From Flavobacteriales bacterium UBA5081 (lineage in GTDB: Bacteria; Bacteroidota; Bacteroidia; Flavobacteriales_E; Vicingaceae), in assembly GCA_002415785.1 (NCBI GenBank), contig DIAJ01000046.1, positions 1 through 43,929 of the forward strand: a stretch of 43,929 nt of DNA. The letters are read 5' to 3'. Below the pieces are notes generated by a model. That model was given only the letters and a program-made list of their open reading frames with translations, searched no databases and had not been told where the DNA came from. This document shows, piece by piece, positions 1 to 6,021 of the stretch (the stretch's first letter is position 1; every line of letters starts with the position of its first letter). Both the position numbers and the translations under genes were made by a program.

Positions 1-20
1 ACACAACTTTTGATCTTGAT

Positions 21-90
21 CCTGTTTGTGGGGATATGAAGCCGCTGAGTGAAAATTTATTAGGTTTATGCGGAATCTTATTAGTTAGCA
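21..90 (+). repeat. cassette-type palindromic element, copy A
   Basis: First of four related elements in the first 4 kb. It contains the shared core TGTTTGTGGGGAT, then GCCGCTGAGTGAAAA, a variable AT-rich loop ending in TTATGCGG, and finally TTAGTTAGC. The CCGC and GCGG blocks are complementary and would close a hairpin with a loop of about 24 nt. The upstream part found in the other copies (TTGATTATCTGAT) is absent, or differs, at the window edge. The first ORF begins 23 bp after the element. Confidence 0.8.
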
Positions 91-930
91 GCAATATAAA
101 ACAAGACATTCAATGAATCCAAAACAACTCGTTCGACTGAGCAACATAATCGGAATAATTGCAATAGTTCTTCTGATCTATTGGGTATTCACATTCATAA
201 CCATTGAAGTTTTCGGACTTAAGGTATTCAGAGAAAATTTAACCGAAACCTTTTATATGAGTGTTTTGGGAATTTTGGCTCTTATGGCAGGTGCGTTGAT
301 TATCAATATTATGTTTAACCTGACAAGAATTGCCCAAAAACACAATCAAGACGATCTGACAACTAAGACGGGCAAAAAAGTAGGTTGGATTCTTTTAGCC
401 AGTTTTCCGATTTTACTAATTATCCTTTTTGGTGGAGACTATTTGACTTCCAAAAAGAAAGAGCGTCTTTTAGTAGAATCAGCCAAATCAATTATTGAAG
501 TAAACACCAAGAAAAGTGACCATTTGGTTAAGTACGAGTTTGATGAAGAATGGATAATTGAGACTGAAGAGATTTTAGAAATTCTTTCCAAAACGGACGA
601 CAACTTCCCTCATATTTCAATTTTGGTCAAGGACTCTATTGATGGTGAACCTGTTTTTCTTGGGTTTAGAGCATATTACAGTGGAAATCTGACAGACACG
701 ATTCCACCTGTAAAAAAGACGTTCATAACGAAAACGACCCAACCTGAAAGAGACTATCTGAATAATGTATTTGAAAACGGAAATGAAGATTATAGATACA
801 GTTCTCATGACGGACGATATGAACTTTTTTATCCTTTTTTTAAAGGACAGAAACGAATTGTAATCTATTTCTCGGAATACCAGAGATACGGTAAGATTGG
901 AAGTTAAAATGAAAAAATATGGTAGCTAAC
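84..930 (+). other. cassette-like unit 1 with inverted ends
   Basis: The unit starts with GTTAGCAGC (84-92) and ends, just after the ORF stop, with GTAGCTAAC (922-930). The end matches the reverse complement of the start at 7 of 9 positions, including the terminal six bases GCTAAC. The single ORF fills the space between. This geometry is what integron cassettes show, where the cassette start is complementary to the R'' core of its own attC. The assignment as a mobile cassette is inference. Confidence 0.5.
113..907 (+). CDS. hypothetical membrane protein (264 aa)
   Basis: Function not recognised. The protein has three probable transmembrane segments (about residues 11-31, 47-70 and 91-110), joined by a short lysine-rich cytoplasmic loop. 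A C-terminal soluble domain of about 150 residues rich in charged and aromatic residues follows, with no catalytic motif I can name. The ATG start follows the repeat element closely, and no Shine-Dalgarno sequence is seen, as usual in Bacteroidota. It is a solitary gene inside a cassette-like unit; its neighbours are unrelated unknown ORFs on the same strand. The long uninterrupted frame and the clear membrane topology argue that it is a real gene. Confidence 0.75.
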   Translation: MNPKQLVRLSNIIGIIAIVLLIYWVFTFITIEVFGLKVFRENLTETFYMSVLGILALMAGALIINIMFNLTRIAQKHNQDDLTTKTGKKVGWILLASFPILLIILFGGDYLTSKKKERLLVESAKSIIEVNTKKSDHLVKYEFDEEWIIETEEILEILSKTDDNFPHISILVKDSIDGEPVFLGFRAYYSGNLTDTIPPVKKTFITKTTQPERDYLNNVFENGNEDYRYSSHDGRYELFYPFFKGQKRIVIYFSEYQRYGKIGS

Positions 931-1010
931 AGCACATCCTAAGAATACATGGTGTGGGCGGTAGCTCTGCAAGCTTCGTTCTTCTTGGTTATCTTTATTA
1001 CCCCACATTT

Positions 1011-1115
1011 CCTTCTCTCTTGATTATCTGATAGCTAAAAAATGCTATGTTTGTGGAGACAAGAAGCCGCTGAGTGAAAATGTACTAGGTTTATGCGGAT
1101 ACTTATTTGTTGGGC
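1011..1115 (+). repeat. cassette-type palindromic element, copy B
   Basis: This copy contains the full consensus: a TTGATTATCTGAT segment (about 1020-1032), GCTATGTTTGTGG, AAGAAGCCGCTGAGTGAAAA, then TTATGCGGATACTTATT, ending in GTTGGGC (1109-1115), which fits the integron R' consensus GTTRRRY exactly. CCGC pairs with GCGG. In the consensus, an outer ATAAG/CTTAT stem extends the hairpin with a 3-nt internal mismatch. Confidence 0.8.
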
Positions 1116-1139
1116 AGACATTACAAAAGATAGTTTGAA

Positions 1140-1730
1140 TTGAATATCAAAATCATTTTTACATTAATCACTTTATTTTTCTCATTGACAAATGTTGTGG
1201 GACAGGACAAGTTGATCTTGGAACATAGAACTAAGCCTACTAAGAAAAAGCACCTTGACCTTGACAGAGATTATTACATCAAGACTTCAGACACAACATA
1301 TTCTTCAAAAAAAATTGTAAATTTTAATGACTCTACAATTTCAATAACAATTAGCATAAAAACAGACAAAGACACAACATATTCATACTCATATAATATT
1401 AGCAAATCTAAAGATACTACAATTACTTATATTGAACCTATTTATAGAGAAGACACAGTTTTAATTGCTTTTTCAAAAGTTCAGATGTTGAAGAAAGATT
1501 GGTTTAAAAGTAGAAGGTGGTTAGAACCCTTTGCATGGATTGGTGTAGGTGCCGTTTTAGGAGTGGCAATGCTTCCGGTAGCTGCCATTGATAAAGGAAA
1601 TGAAGGGGTAAAGGAATGGGCGCTTGTTGAAGCAATATTAATTGGAATAGCCGCCCCACCTATATTTATAGGCACAAGAAAAACAAAATATGATCTTGAA
1701 AATAAATGGATATTAAAGACAGAAAATTAA
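1140..1730 (+). CDS. hypothetical secreted/membrane protein (196 aa), TTG start
   Basis: Function not recognised. The frame opens with a TTG codon: an in-frame TAG lies 9 bp upstream and no ATG gives a better N-terminus. The resulting N-terminus is a typical signal peptide (hydrophobic residues about 4-20, then VVGQ). The middle part (about residues 30-105) is very rich in Lys, Asp, Thr and Ser and looks like a beta-rich exported domain. Two hydrophobic stretches near the end (about 130-150 and 160-178) may anchor the protein in a membrane. It lies between repeat copies B and C and has no functional context. Confidence 0.7.
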   Translation: MNIKIIFTLITLFFSLTNVVGQDKLILEHRTKPTKKKHLDLDRDYYIKTSDTTYSSKKIVNFNDSTISITISIKTDKDTTYSYSYNISKSKDTTITYIEPIYREDTVLIAFSKVQMLKKDWFKSRRWLEPFAWIGVGAVLGVAMLPVAAIDKGNEGVKEWALVEAILIGIAAPPIFIGTRKTKYDLENKWILKTEN

Positions 1731-1771
1731 AAACGCTTCTCCATCCGAAGGGTTTCCTCTAAAGGCGGACA

Positions 1772-1783
1772 TTGCAATCCTTC
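1772..1783 (+). repeat. TGCAATCCTTC post-ORF motif, copy 1
   Basis: TTGCAATCCTTC occurs downstream of an unknown ORF here, and again at 3146-3157 and (as ATGCAATCCTTC) at 5087-5098. In this copy CCTTCGG can pair with CCGAAGG about 30 bp upstream, so the spacer can form a hairpin after the stop codon. It seems to be a conserved part of the spacers that follow cassette-like ORFs. Confidence 0.6.
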
Positions 1784-1835
1784 GGCATATCATAGCTCTG
1801 TAGTTTACCTAGAATGATCCTATTGTTTTACATTT

Positions 1836-1939
1836 TCTTCTCTCTTGATTATCTGATTACTAAAAAAGCGTTATGTTTGTGGGGATAAGAAGCCGCTGAG
1901 TGAAAAGGTAGTGTGTTTGTTCGCACTTATTAGTTGGCT
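1836..1939 (+). repeat. cassette-type palindromic element, copy C
   Basis: It shares TTCTCTCTTGATTATCTGAT, GTTATGTTTGTGGGGATAAG and AAGCCGCTGAGTGAAAA with copies B and D, and ends in TTATTAGTTGGCT. Here the right half of the small stem is changed (TTCGCAC in place of TGCGG), so the CCGC/GCGG pairing is lost while the flanks are kept. This is the most diverged core of the four. Confidence 0.75.
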
Positions 1940-2395
1940 TTAATTTGAAAACAAACGAAAGATGGAAATTCTATTATACATTTTGACACCTATTGTGGCT
2001 TTTATTATCAACCTTTTGTTAGGTGTTTTAACCCCAATTATTACTTTACCCATAACATGGATAATTAGCAAAGTTCATAATAATCCGGCCATGTATAGAT
2101 TTAGACCAGACATGGTAATACAGGGAATAGTGAGAGGATTTTTTGTTGTCTATCTAATTGACTATTTGTTGTCTTTATTTGAAGCGGAAGTTAGCTTTTG
2201 GTGGATTGTTGCCACAATGGTTTTCTTATCTTACCTTAGTATAGTTGCATGGGACAGGTCAAGGCCTGATGCTTATGAGATTAGCCTAAATGTTTCTCCA
2301 GTTTTTGGCTTCATAATTGGCCTTCTTTACATTTAAAAAAACAGAACAAACAGTAGAAACAAGAATAAAAACTTAAGCACAACCTTAAAGCCAAC
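1933..2395 (+). other. cassette-like unit 3 with perfect 11-bp inverted ends
   Basis: GTTGGCTTTAA (1933-1943) stands before the ORF and TTAAAGCCAAC (2385-2395) stands 48 bp after its stop. These are perfect reverse complements over 11 bp and enclose exactly one ORF. It is the clearest example in the window of a unit whose start is complementary to its own end. Recombination by an integrase-like process is inference. Confidence 0.6.
1962..2336 (+). CDS. hypothetical integral membrane protein (124 aa)
   Basis: Function not recognised. The protein is almost entirely hydrophobic, with about four predicted membrane segments (residues 3-23, 26-42, 53-72 and 78-95) and a last one at about 108-123. 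A short Arg/Pro/Asp-containing loop (WDRSRPD) separates the last two. No motif points to transport or enzymatic function. The ATG start lies 23 bp after the GTTGGCTTTAA unit border. It is the only gene in a unit with inverted ends, so its context gives no functional link. Confidence 0.7.
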   Translation: MEILLYILTPIVAFIINLLLGVLTPIITLPITWIISKVHNNPAMYRFRPDMVIQGIVRGFFVVYLIDYLLSLFEAEVSFWWIVATMVFLSYLSIVAWDRSRPDAYEISLNVSPVFGFIIGLLYI

Positions 2396-2495
2396 AATTC
2401 CTTTACTTCTTTATTATAAGTTTATTAGCCAAAATGAATTATTTATTAGAAAAGTGATATCTTGTGAATTTATTAGCAATTGTAATTATACAGTT

Positions 2496-2502
2496 GTTAG
2501 GC
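2496..2502 (+). repeat. GTTAGGC unit border, fits GTTRRRY
   Basis: The spacer before the next ORF lacks the large palindromic element but contains GTTAGGC, an exact match to the R' core consensus of integron attC sites, 67 bp upstream of the ATG. A weak counterpart (AACCTAAT, about 3830-3837) lies after the ORF that ends at 3811. The call is weak because seven-base matches arise by chance. Confidence 0.3.
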
Positions 2503-2569
2503 AATTATTTAATCTATTAAAGTTTATTTATTAACAACATTAGATTAAACTAAATTTAATTTAATAGCA

Positions 2570-3073
2570 ATGACAAGGGATGAAAGAATTAGAAAATGGA
2601 TGGGCATGAACTTTAGGTGTTCAAACCAAAAAAAATGGGTGTTAAATAATGAAAAAGTTTATACAAGTAAAATTTTAATATATCAAGGTGAACCATATGT
2701 GGGTGACTATTTTCAGGAGTTAATTGGTAAGCCTCTTGAGGGAGGTATAACCCATTTAAAAGAAATTAGACCTTGTAGAGAAAATCATTTACAGTCATAT
2801 ATACAAGCATTTAATGACGAAAAAGACTACAATGTTTGTCCTTATTTAAATGATATACCATACAAAGAAATTAAATACCCTGAATCTCTATTGAAAGAGT
2901 TTAGTAATCAAAAATTAATAAACCCGAAAAAAATAATATTTGAAGATGATAGCGAACACATAGCAATTGATCTAAGTAATGGTGGCTTATATTTAAAGCT
3001 TTTTCCAGAATTAGATAGGGCACTAATGTATAGTGATAAAGAGTTGGAAAATATGGGACTTTATCTTAGTTAG
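2570..3073 (+). CDS. hypothetical soluble protein (167 aa)
   Basis: Function not recognised. The protein lacks a signal peptide and membrane segments, is rich in Lys, Glu, Tyr and Asn, and is probably cytoplasmic. Three cysteines (residues 17, 69 and 90) are scattered and do not form a metal-binding motif I recognise. The coding sequence is visibly more A+T-rich than the housekeeping genes later in the window, which fits acquired DNA. It starts at ATG 2570 with an A-rich leader and no Shine-Dalgarno sequence. Confidence 0.65.
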   Translation: MTRDERIRKWMGMNFRCSNQKKWVLNNEKVYTSKILIYQGEPYVGDYFQELIGKPLEGGITHLKEIRPCRENHLQSYIQAFNDEKDYNVCPYLNDIPYKEIKYPESLLKEFSNQKLINPKKIIFEDDSEHIAIDLSNGGLYLKLFPELDRALMYSDKELENMGLYLS

Positions 3074-3145
3074 AATTACAAATTAGATGAAACACCGAAA
3101 GAAAAAGTTTAAGGGCAAATGTGGTCAATATTGCATCCGAAGAAC

Positions 3146-3157
3146 TTGCAATCCTTC
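3146..3157 (+). repeat. TGCAATCCTTC post-ORF motif, copy 2
   Basis: TTGCAATCCTTC follows the ORF ending at 3073. Just before it is TTGCATCCGAAG, so GAAG can pair with CTTC across the motif. Copy 1 also has a CATCCGAAG segment upstream of its motif. Confidence 0.55.
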
Positions 3158-3183
3158 TTATTATTGAAACATAATTTAGGTTT

Positions 3184-3208
3184 CATTCTCTCGTGATTAT
3201 CTGATAAC
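3184..3208 (+). repeat. partial cassette-type element
   Basis: CATTCTCTCGTGATTATCTG (3184-3203) and the following ATAAC match only the left part of copies B and C. The GCCGCTGAGTGAAAA core and the GTTRGC end are missing. The element appears to be truncated or eroded upstream of the ORF at 3335. Confidence 0.55.
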
Positions 3209-3334
3209 TTTCAAAATTTGTATAATAAGTATCAAAACTGTCTAAAAGTGTGTGTGCAATGTTTAATTGAACTTCCGGAAAAATTTGACTAAATTTTTAT
3301 AAATAATATCTTTAACCTTTTATATTTAAACCAA

Positions 3335-3811
3335 ATGAAAAACTATTTATTATCAATTACTTTTCTTTTTAGTTGTTTCACATCTTATACTCAACCACAG
3401 ACATTAAACGGCATACTACTTGATGCACCAAAAGGATTTGTTAAAACTGGGGATTACAAATGGCAACAAAATGATGATATTATAATGGTTATGTCATTAG
3501 AAGGTGAATTACCACAGGAAAAACATTTAGGTGTATTAAAATCAATACAAGAACAAACTAAGAACACAACTTTTATTAAAAATGAATCCATCCATTTAAG
3601 TGGTAAAGACTATAGCTGCACCTATCATTTAGGTGATAATGGATTAATATTAATTGCTGTGTTAGTTGTAAGAGATGGCTTCTCGTATATATTGCTTTGT
3701 GGAGTTAACCCAACTCAATATGAAGGTAGTGAAGAAGAGTTAGTAGATAAGGCATTGAGCCGAGTGCAATTTTTAAGAACGTATATGATAACTAAAATAG
3801 TTTATGGTTAA
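3335..3811 (+). CDS. hypothetical secreted protein (158 aa)
   Basis: Function not recognised. An N-terminal signal peptide (residues 1-19, cleavage probably after SYT) is followed by a small mature domain of mixed alpha/beta composition. The mature sequence (a 'DAPKGF' start, alternating hydrophobic strands, and a 'GFSYILLCGV' strand near the end) is reminiscent of PsbP/DcrB-like small exported proteins. That comparison is an impression only. Unlike most ORFs here, it is preceded by only a partial repeat element, so it may share one larger unit with the preceding ORF. Confidence 0.65.
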   Translation: MKNYLLSITFLFSCFTSYTQPQTLNGILLDAPKGFVKTGDYKWQQNDDIIMVMSLEGELPQEKHLGVLKSIQEQTKNTTFIKNESIHLSGKDYSCTYHLGDNGLILIAVLVVRDGFSYILLCGVNPTQYEGSEEELVDKALSRVQFLRTYMITKIVYG

Positions 3812-3870
3812 CCATCAAATCTAAACTGAAAAACCTAATTTAAATAACCTTATCTCACTTTACTTATCCC

Positions 3871-3970
3871 CTTGATTATCTGGTATCTAATAAAAGTGCT
3901 ATGTTTGTGGGGATAAGAAACCGCTGAGTGAAAATGTATTATTTTTTTTGCGGATACTTATTAGTTAGCT
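3871..3970 (+). repeat. cassette-type palindromic element, copy D
   Basis: It contains TTGATTATCTGGTATC, GCTATGTTTGTGGGGATAAG, AACCGCTGAGTGAAAATG, a T-rich loop, then TGCGGATACTTATTAGTTAGC. An outer GCTA/TAGC pair, ATAAG/CTTAT and the inner CCGC/GCGG pair give a three-tier imperfect hairpin. The sequence ends 32 bp before the next ATG. Confidence 0.8.
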
Positions 3971-5046
3971 GCAAGCTAAAAAACATGCTACAGACAATAA
4001 AATGAGAGTGATTAAAAAAACAATAGAGCAGACAACAGAACACTACAATTTGATTTCTGAATATGAAACCAAATTTGAATTACAAAATGATGTAGAAAAA
4101 GGTCTAAGTTCAATTTTTTTAATCTCGCAGAATATTCCTCTGAAATCTGTTTCAGACTTCTTTTCAGGTGAAAACTTTTCTATGATTGAGTGCTTTGAAG
4201 AATTAGAAGCCTCATATCATTTGATCAAATATGGTTTTTACAAACAATCAATGATAAGTCTTAGAACGAGTCTAGAAATTGGACTTTTGTCAATTTATTG
4301 GTCAATTCTTGGAAAAGAAAGTGTTGAGTTTAAACAATGGCTATCATCTAAATTTGATACACCTTATAAAAGTAAAGAGTTTTGGGAAAAAATTAAATCC
4401 AATGAAAACATTAAACTCTTTGATGAAGAATTTAGCTTAATTGAAGAAATTAAGGAATTTGGCTTGTCTGATTTTGTGCATACAAAAGGAATTTGGTACT
4501 CAAATTTTGGAGAATTTCAAAGAAAATTAAAAGGACAAGACAAGTTTGAAAATTACCAAGAATGGTTAACCAACTTCAAGGATATTGTTAGAATATTGGA
4601 AGTTTTACACTTACTAAGATTCCCAACTTTAAATATTAGATTTTCGACCGATTATTTGCTATCAAAATTTGGAACTTTTGATAGCATTCCTCAATTTGGT
4701 TCAGGATTTGGCAATGAAATGGATAACCTTTCCACATTTATTCCTAAAAATCAATTGACACTTATTCATGACATAGCTAATTCAGATGAAGAAGTGATTG
4801 AAATAAAAAAATGGATAAATGAATTGCCTGAATTAACAAAAGAAGAAATTAGAAATAAAATTATTGATAATCAAAAAAGGAATATCCAGAGTTGTGGTTT
4901 TGAAAGCTGGAGTTCTAATCTTGAAATTTATGACAGTAGAATTAATTCTAATATGATTCAAAACCTCAGAAAATGGGCAATTTCCAAGAATTTCATGACC
5001 ATTGAGAATATAATTAAAACCCATAAAAAATCCCGCGGCTAATAAC
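3964..5046 (+). other. cassette-like unit 6 with inverted ends
   Basis: GTTAGCTGC (3964-3972) precedes the ORF and GCGGCTAATAAC (5035-5046) ends it. GCGGCTAAT can pair with all nine bases of the start if two G-T pairs are allowed. The ORF's stop codon TAA (5040-5042) lies inside the terminal motif. Overlap of a stop codon with the R'' region is also seen in integron cassettes; that interpretation is inferred here. Confidence 0.5.
4002..5042 (+). CDS. hypothetical protein, possible HEPN-like (346 aa)
   Basis: Not firmly recognised. It is a soluble, helix-rich protein with no signal peptide. Residues about 68-100 (a 'YHLIKYGFYKQSMISLRTSLE' type segment) resemble the helical core of DUF5677/HEPN-like proteins, which bundle helices around an Arg and often act as RNases in defence or toxin systems. 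A possible distant partner histidine is in SDFVHTKG (about residue 161). A canonical R-x4-6-H motif is not seen, so the assignment is weak. It is the last ORF of the accessory array, and its stop codon overlaps the unit border. It has no antitoxin-like neighbour. Confidence 0.7.
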   Translation: MRVIKKTIEQTTEHYNLISEYETKFELQNDVEKGLSSIFLISQNIPLKSVSDFFSGENFSMIECFEELEASYHLIKYGFYKQSMISLRTSLEIGLLSIYWSILGKESVEFKQWLSSKFDTPYKSKEFWEKIKSNENIKLFDEEFSLIEEIKEFGLSDFVHTKGIWYSNFGEFQRKLKGQDKFENYQEWLTNFKDIVRILEVLHLLRFPTLNIRFSTDYLLSKFGTFDSIPQFGSGFGNEMDNLSTFIPKNQLTLIHDIANSDEEVIEIKKWINELPELTKEEIRNKIIDNQKRNIQSCGFESWSSNLEIYDSRINSNMIQNLRKWAISKNFMTIENIIKTHKKSRG

Positions 5047-5086
5047 AAAGCATTCGTTTTGTCGCTACGACTCGTATCAAAAAAAA

Positions 5087-5098
5087 ATGCAATCCTTC
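5087..5098 (+). repeat. TGCAATCCTTC post-ORF motif, copy 3
   Basis: ATGCAATCCTTC lies about 45 bp after the ORF ending at 5042 and marks the right edge of the cassette-like region. After it, the gene direction switches to the - strand and base composition changes to that of core genes. Confidence 0.5.
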
Positions 5099-5132
5099 GA
5101 ATGTAAGCTTCAATTAAAACTTACCTCAAATC

Positions 5133-5163
5133 AAAAAAAAGGCCACTCTCCCGAGCGGCCTTT
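5133..5163 (-). terminator. intrinsic terminator of the RND operon
   Basis: Read on the - strand, AAAGGCCGCTC, a GGGA loop and GAGTGGCCTTT form an 11-bp stem (one G-T pair), followed by eight T residues. It begins 10 bp beyond the stop of the DUF2892 gene and closes the operon. The + strand has only TTT after the stem, so the terminator is mainly one-directional. Confidence 0.9.
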
Positions 5164-5172
5164 GGATTGGAT

Positions 5173-5358
5173 TCAACTCTTAAAACCAATCTTTTTAAGA
5201 ATATCTTCCATCAAACACCATTTGGTCAAGGAAGACTGCAGCAAATTGGCGCCCACAAAGGCGGTAAACCACAGCCAGTTGATGTTCACATAAACCGCCA
5301 ACAACAAGCTGATTAAAATAAATGTTCCGGCTACTCCTCTTACAATTCGATTTCTCAT
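5173..5358 (-). CDS. DUF2892 family small membrane protein (61 aa)
   Basis: The protein matches the pattern of the YgaP-like DUF2892 family: a basic N-terminus (MRNRIVRGVAG), two adjacent hydrophobic helices (about residues 8-24 and 27-42) and a C-terminal segment with a conserved cysteine (TKWCLMEDILKKIG). Members are often found beside sulfur-handling rhodaneses, YeeE transporters and RND pumps; their biochemical role is not settled. It is the last gene of the RND operon, separated from the PII-like gene by a 211-bp spacer that carries a REP-like palindrome, and followed immediately by the terminator. Confidence 0.85.
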   Translation of the reverse strand: MRNRIVRGVAGTFILISLLLAVYVNINWLWFTAFVGANLLQSSLTKWCLMEDILKKIGFKS

Positions 5359-5480
5359 TTTTCTATAATTTTAGTTTTATAATTCTTCTTTACTTATCTA
5401 AATTGATTTTAAACAATTAAAACCTTTGTTTTTAGGGTTTAATCTTTCCTTTTCCCATCGAAGCTTCTGCTATGCTCTGC

Positions 5481-5512
5481 AGACTTGCCAGGATTTAAAA
5501 CCTGGCAGGTCT
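5481..5512. repeat. REP-like palindrome
   Basis: AGACTTGCCAGG and CCTGGCAGGTCT form 12-bp arms (one G-T pair) around an 8-nt loop ATTTAAAA. It has no T-tract and lies between two genes of the same operon. GACCTGCCAGG-type palindromes occur as dispersed intergenic repeats in Bacteroidota genomes (recalled, not checked). Confidence 0.75.
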
Positions 5513-5569
5513 TGTTCGGCACCTTTTGAAACTTTGCTTCAAATTATTTTAAAAACAACTGATCTAACT

Positions 5570-5875
5570 TTAATTTGATTTTTCTACGTTCAATACAGAA
5601 ATATGCACCCTGGATTGCGTTTTTTGTTTGCCATTAAATTCCTCTACGGCATTAAAAACTGCCTCTACGCTGCTTTCCGGCAGAAAGGCAAAAAAGAGCA
5701 TAGATTGGTATTTTCCGTTGCTTCCGCCAAACCAATTGTCGTCTAAGCTGGAAGCTTTTTTGTTTCCGTAACCCACCAATTCTGTTGAAGAAAAGGCGTT
5801 CACATTATTTTCTCTGAGCATTTTCAAAATGTCTTCTTCAAACATTTGAATCGCTGTAATGACTAACATTTTCAT
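5570..5875 (-). CDS. PII-like small regulatory protein (101 aa)
   Basis: The length and layout fit the PII-like superfamily (GlnB/CutA-type ferredoxin-like fold): a beta-strand start (MKMLVITAIQ), a helix with FEEDILKMLRENNV, a strand-loop region in place of the T-loop (about residues 36-58), and a second beta-alpha-beta unit ending in SRVHISVLNVE. It lacks the GlnB T-loop tyrosine context, so a role in nitrogen control is not implied. Members encoded beside RND pumps (DUF3240-like) are thought to sense a ligand or metal for the pump; that is inference. It sits between the RND pump gene and the DUF2892 gene. Confidence 0.8.
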   Translation of the reverse strand: MKMLVITAIQMFEEDILKMLRENNVNAFSSTELVGYGNKKASSLDDNWFGGSNGKYQSMLFFAFLPESSVEAVFNAVEEFNGKQKTQSRVHISVLNVEKSN

Positions 5876-5955
5876 AGTATAATCTTTAAGTTAATGGTTA
5901 AAAGCTGCAATTTCATTGCTGTTAAATTGTTTCTATAAATATCTATTTCAAAGCG

Positions 5956-6021
5956 AAGTAGATTTAAGTATTGAGGTATAATTTACTGTTCTTATAACTC
6001 AATACTCATTACGCTCTACTT
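5956..6021 (-). repeat. large stem-loop between RND pump and PII-like genes
   Basis: The arms at 5956-5981 and 5992-6021 are inverted copies of each other apart from a short insert and a few mismatches: AAGTAGA/TCTACTT, AGTATTGAG/CTCAATACT and TATAA/TTATA. The loop is about 10 nt. The structure starts at the stop codon of the pump gene and has no T-tract, so RNA processing or stabilisation is more likely than termination. Confidence 0.7.

Noticed and set aside
1011..3970. CRISPR array
   Set aside because: Repeats recur but are about 0.8-2 kb apart and diverged, with whole ORFs between them; no short regular spacers and no cas genes.
1..5046. Classical integron
   Set aside because: No integrase gene or attI in the window, and several cores read GTTRGC rather than GTTRRRY. 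Only 'cassette-like' is supported.
5087..5293. 68-aa + strand ORF
   Set aside because: It runs through the operon terminator and antisense to the convincing DUF2892 gene; low-complexity product.
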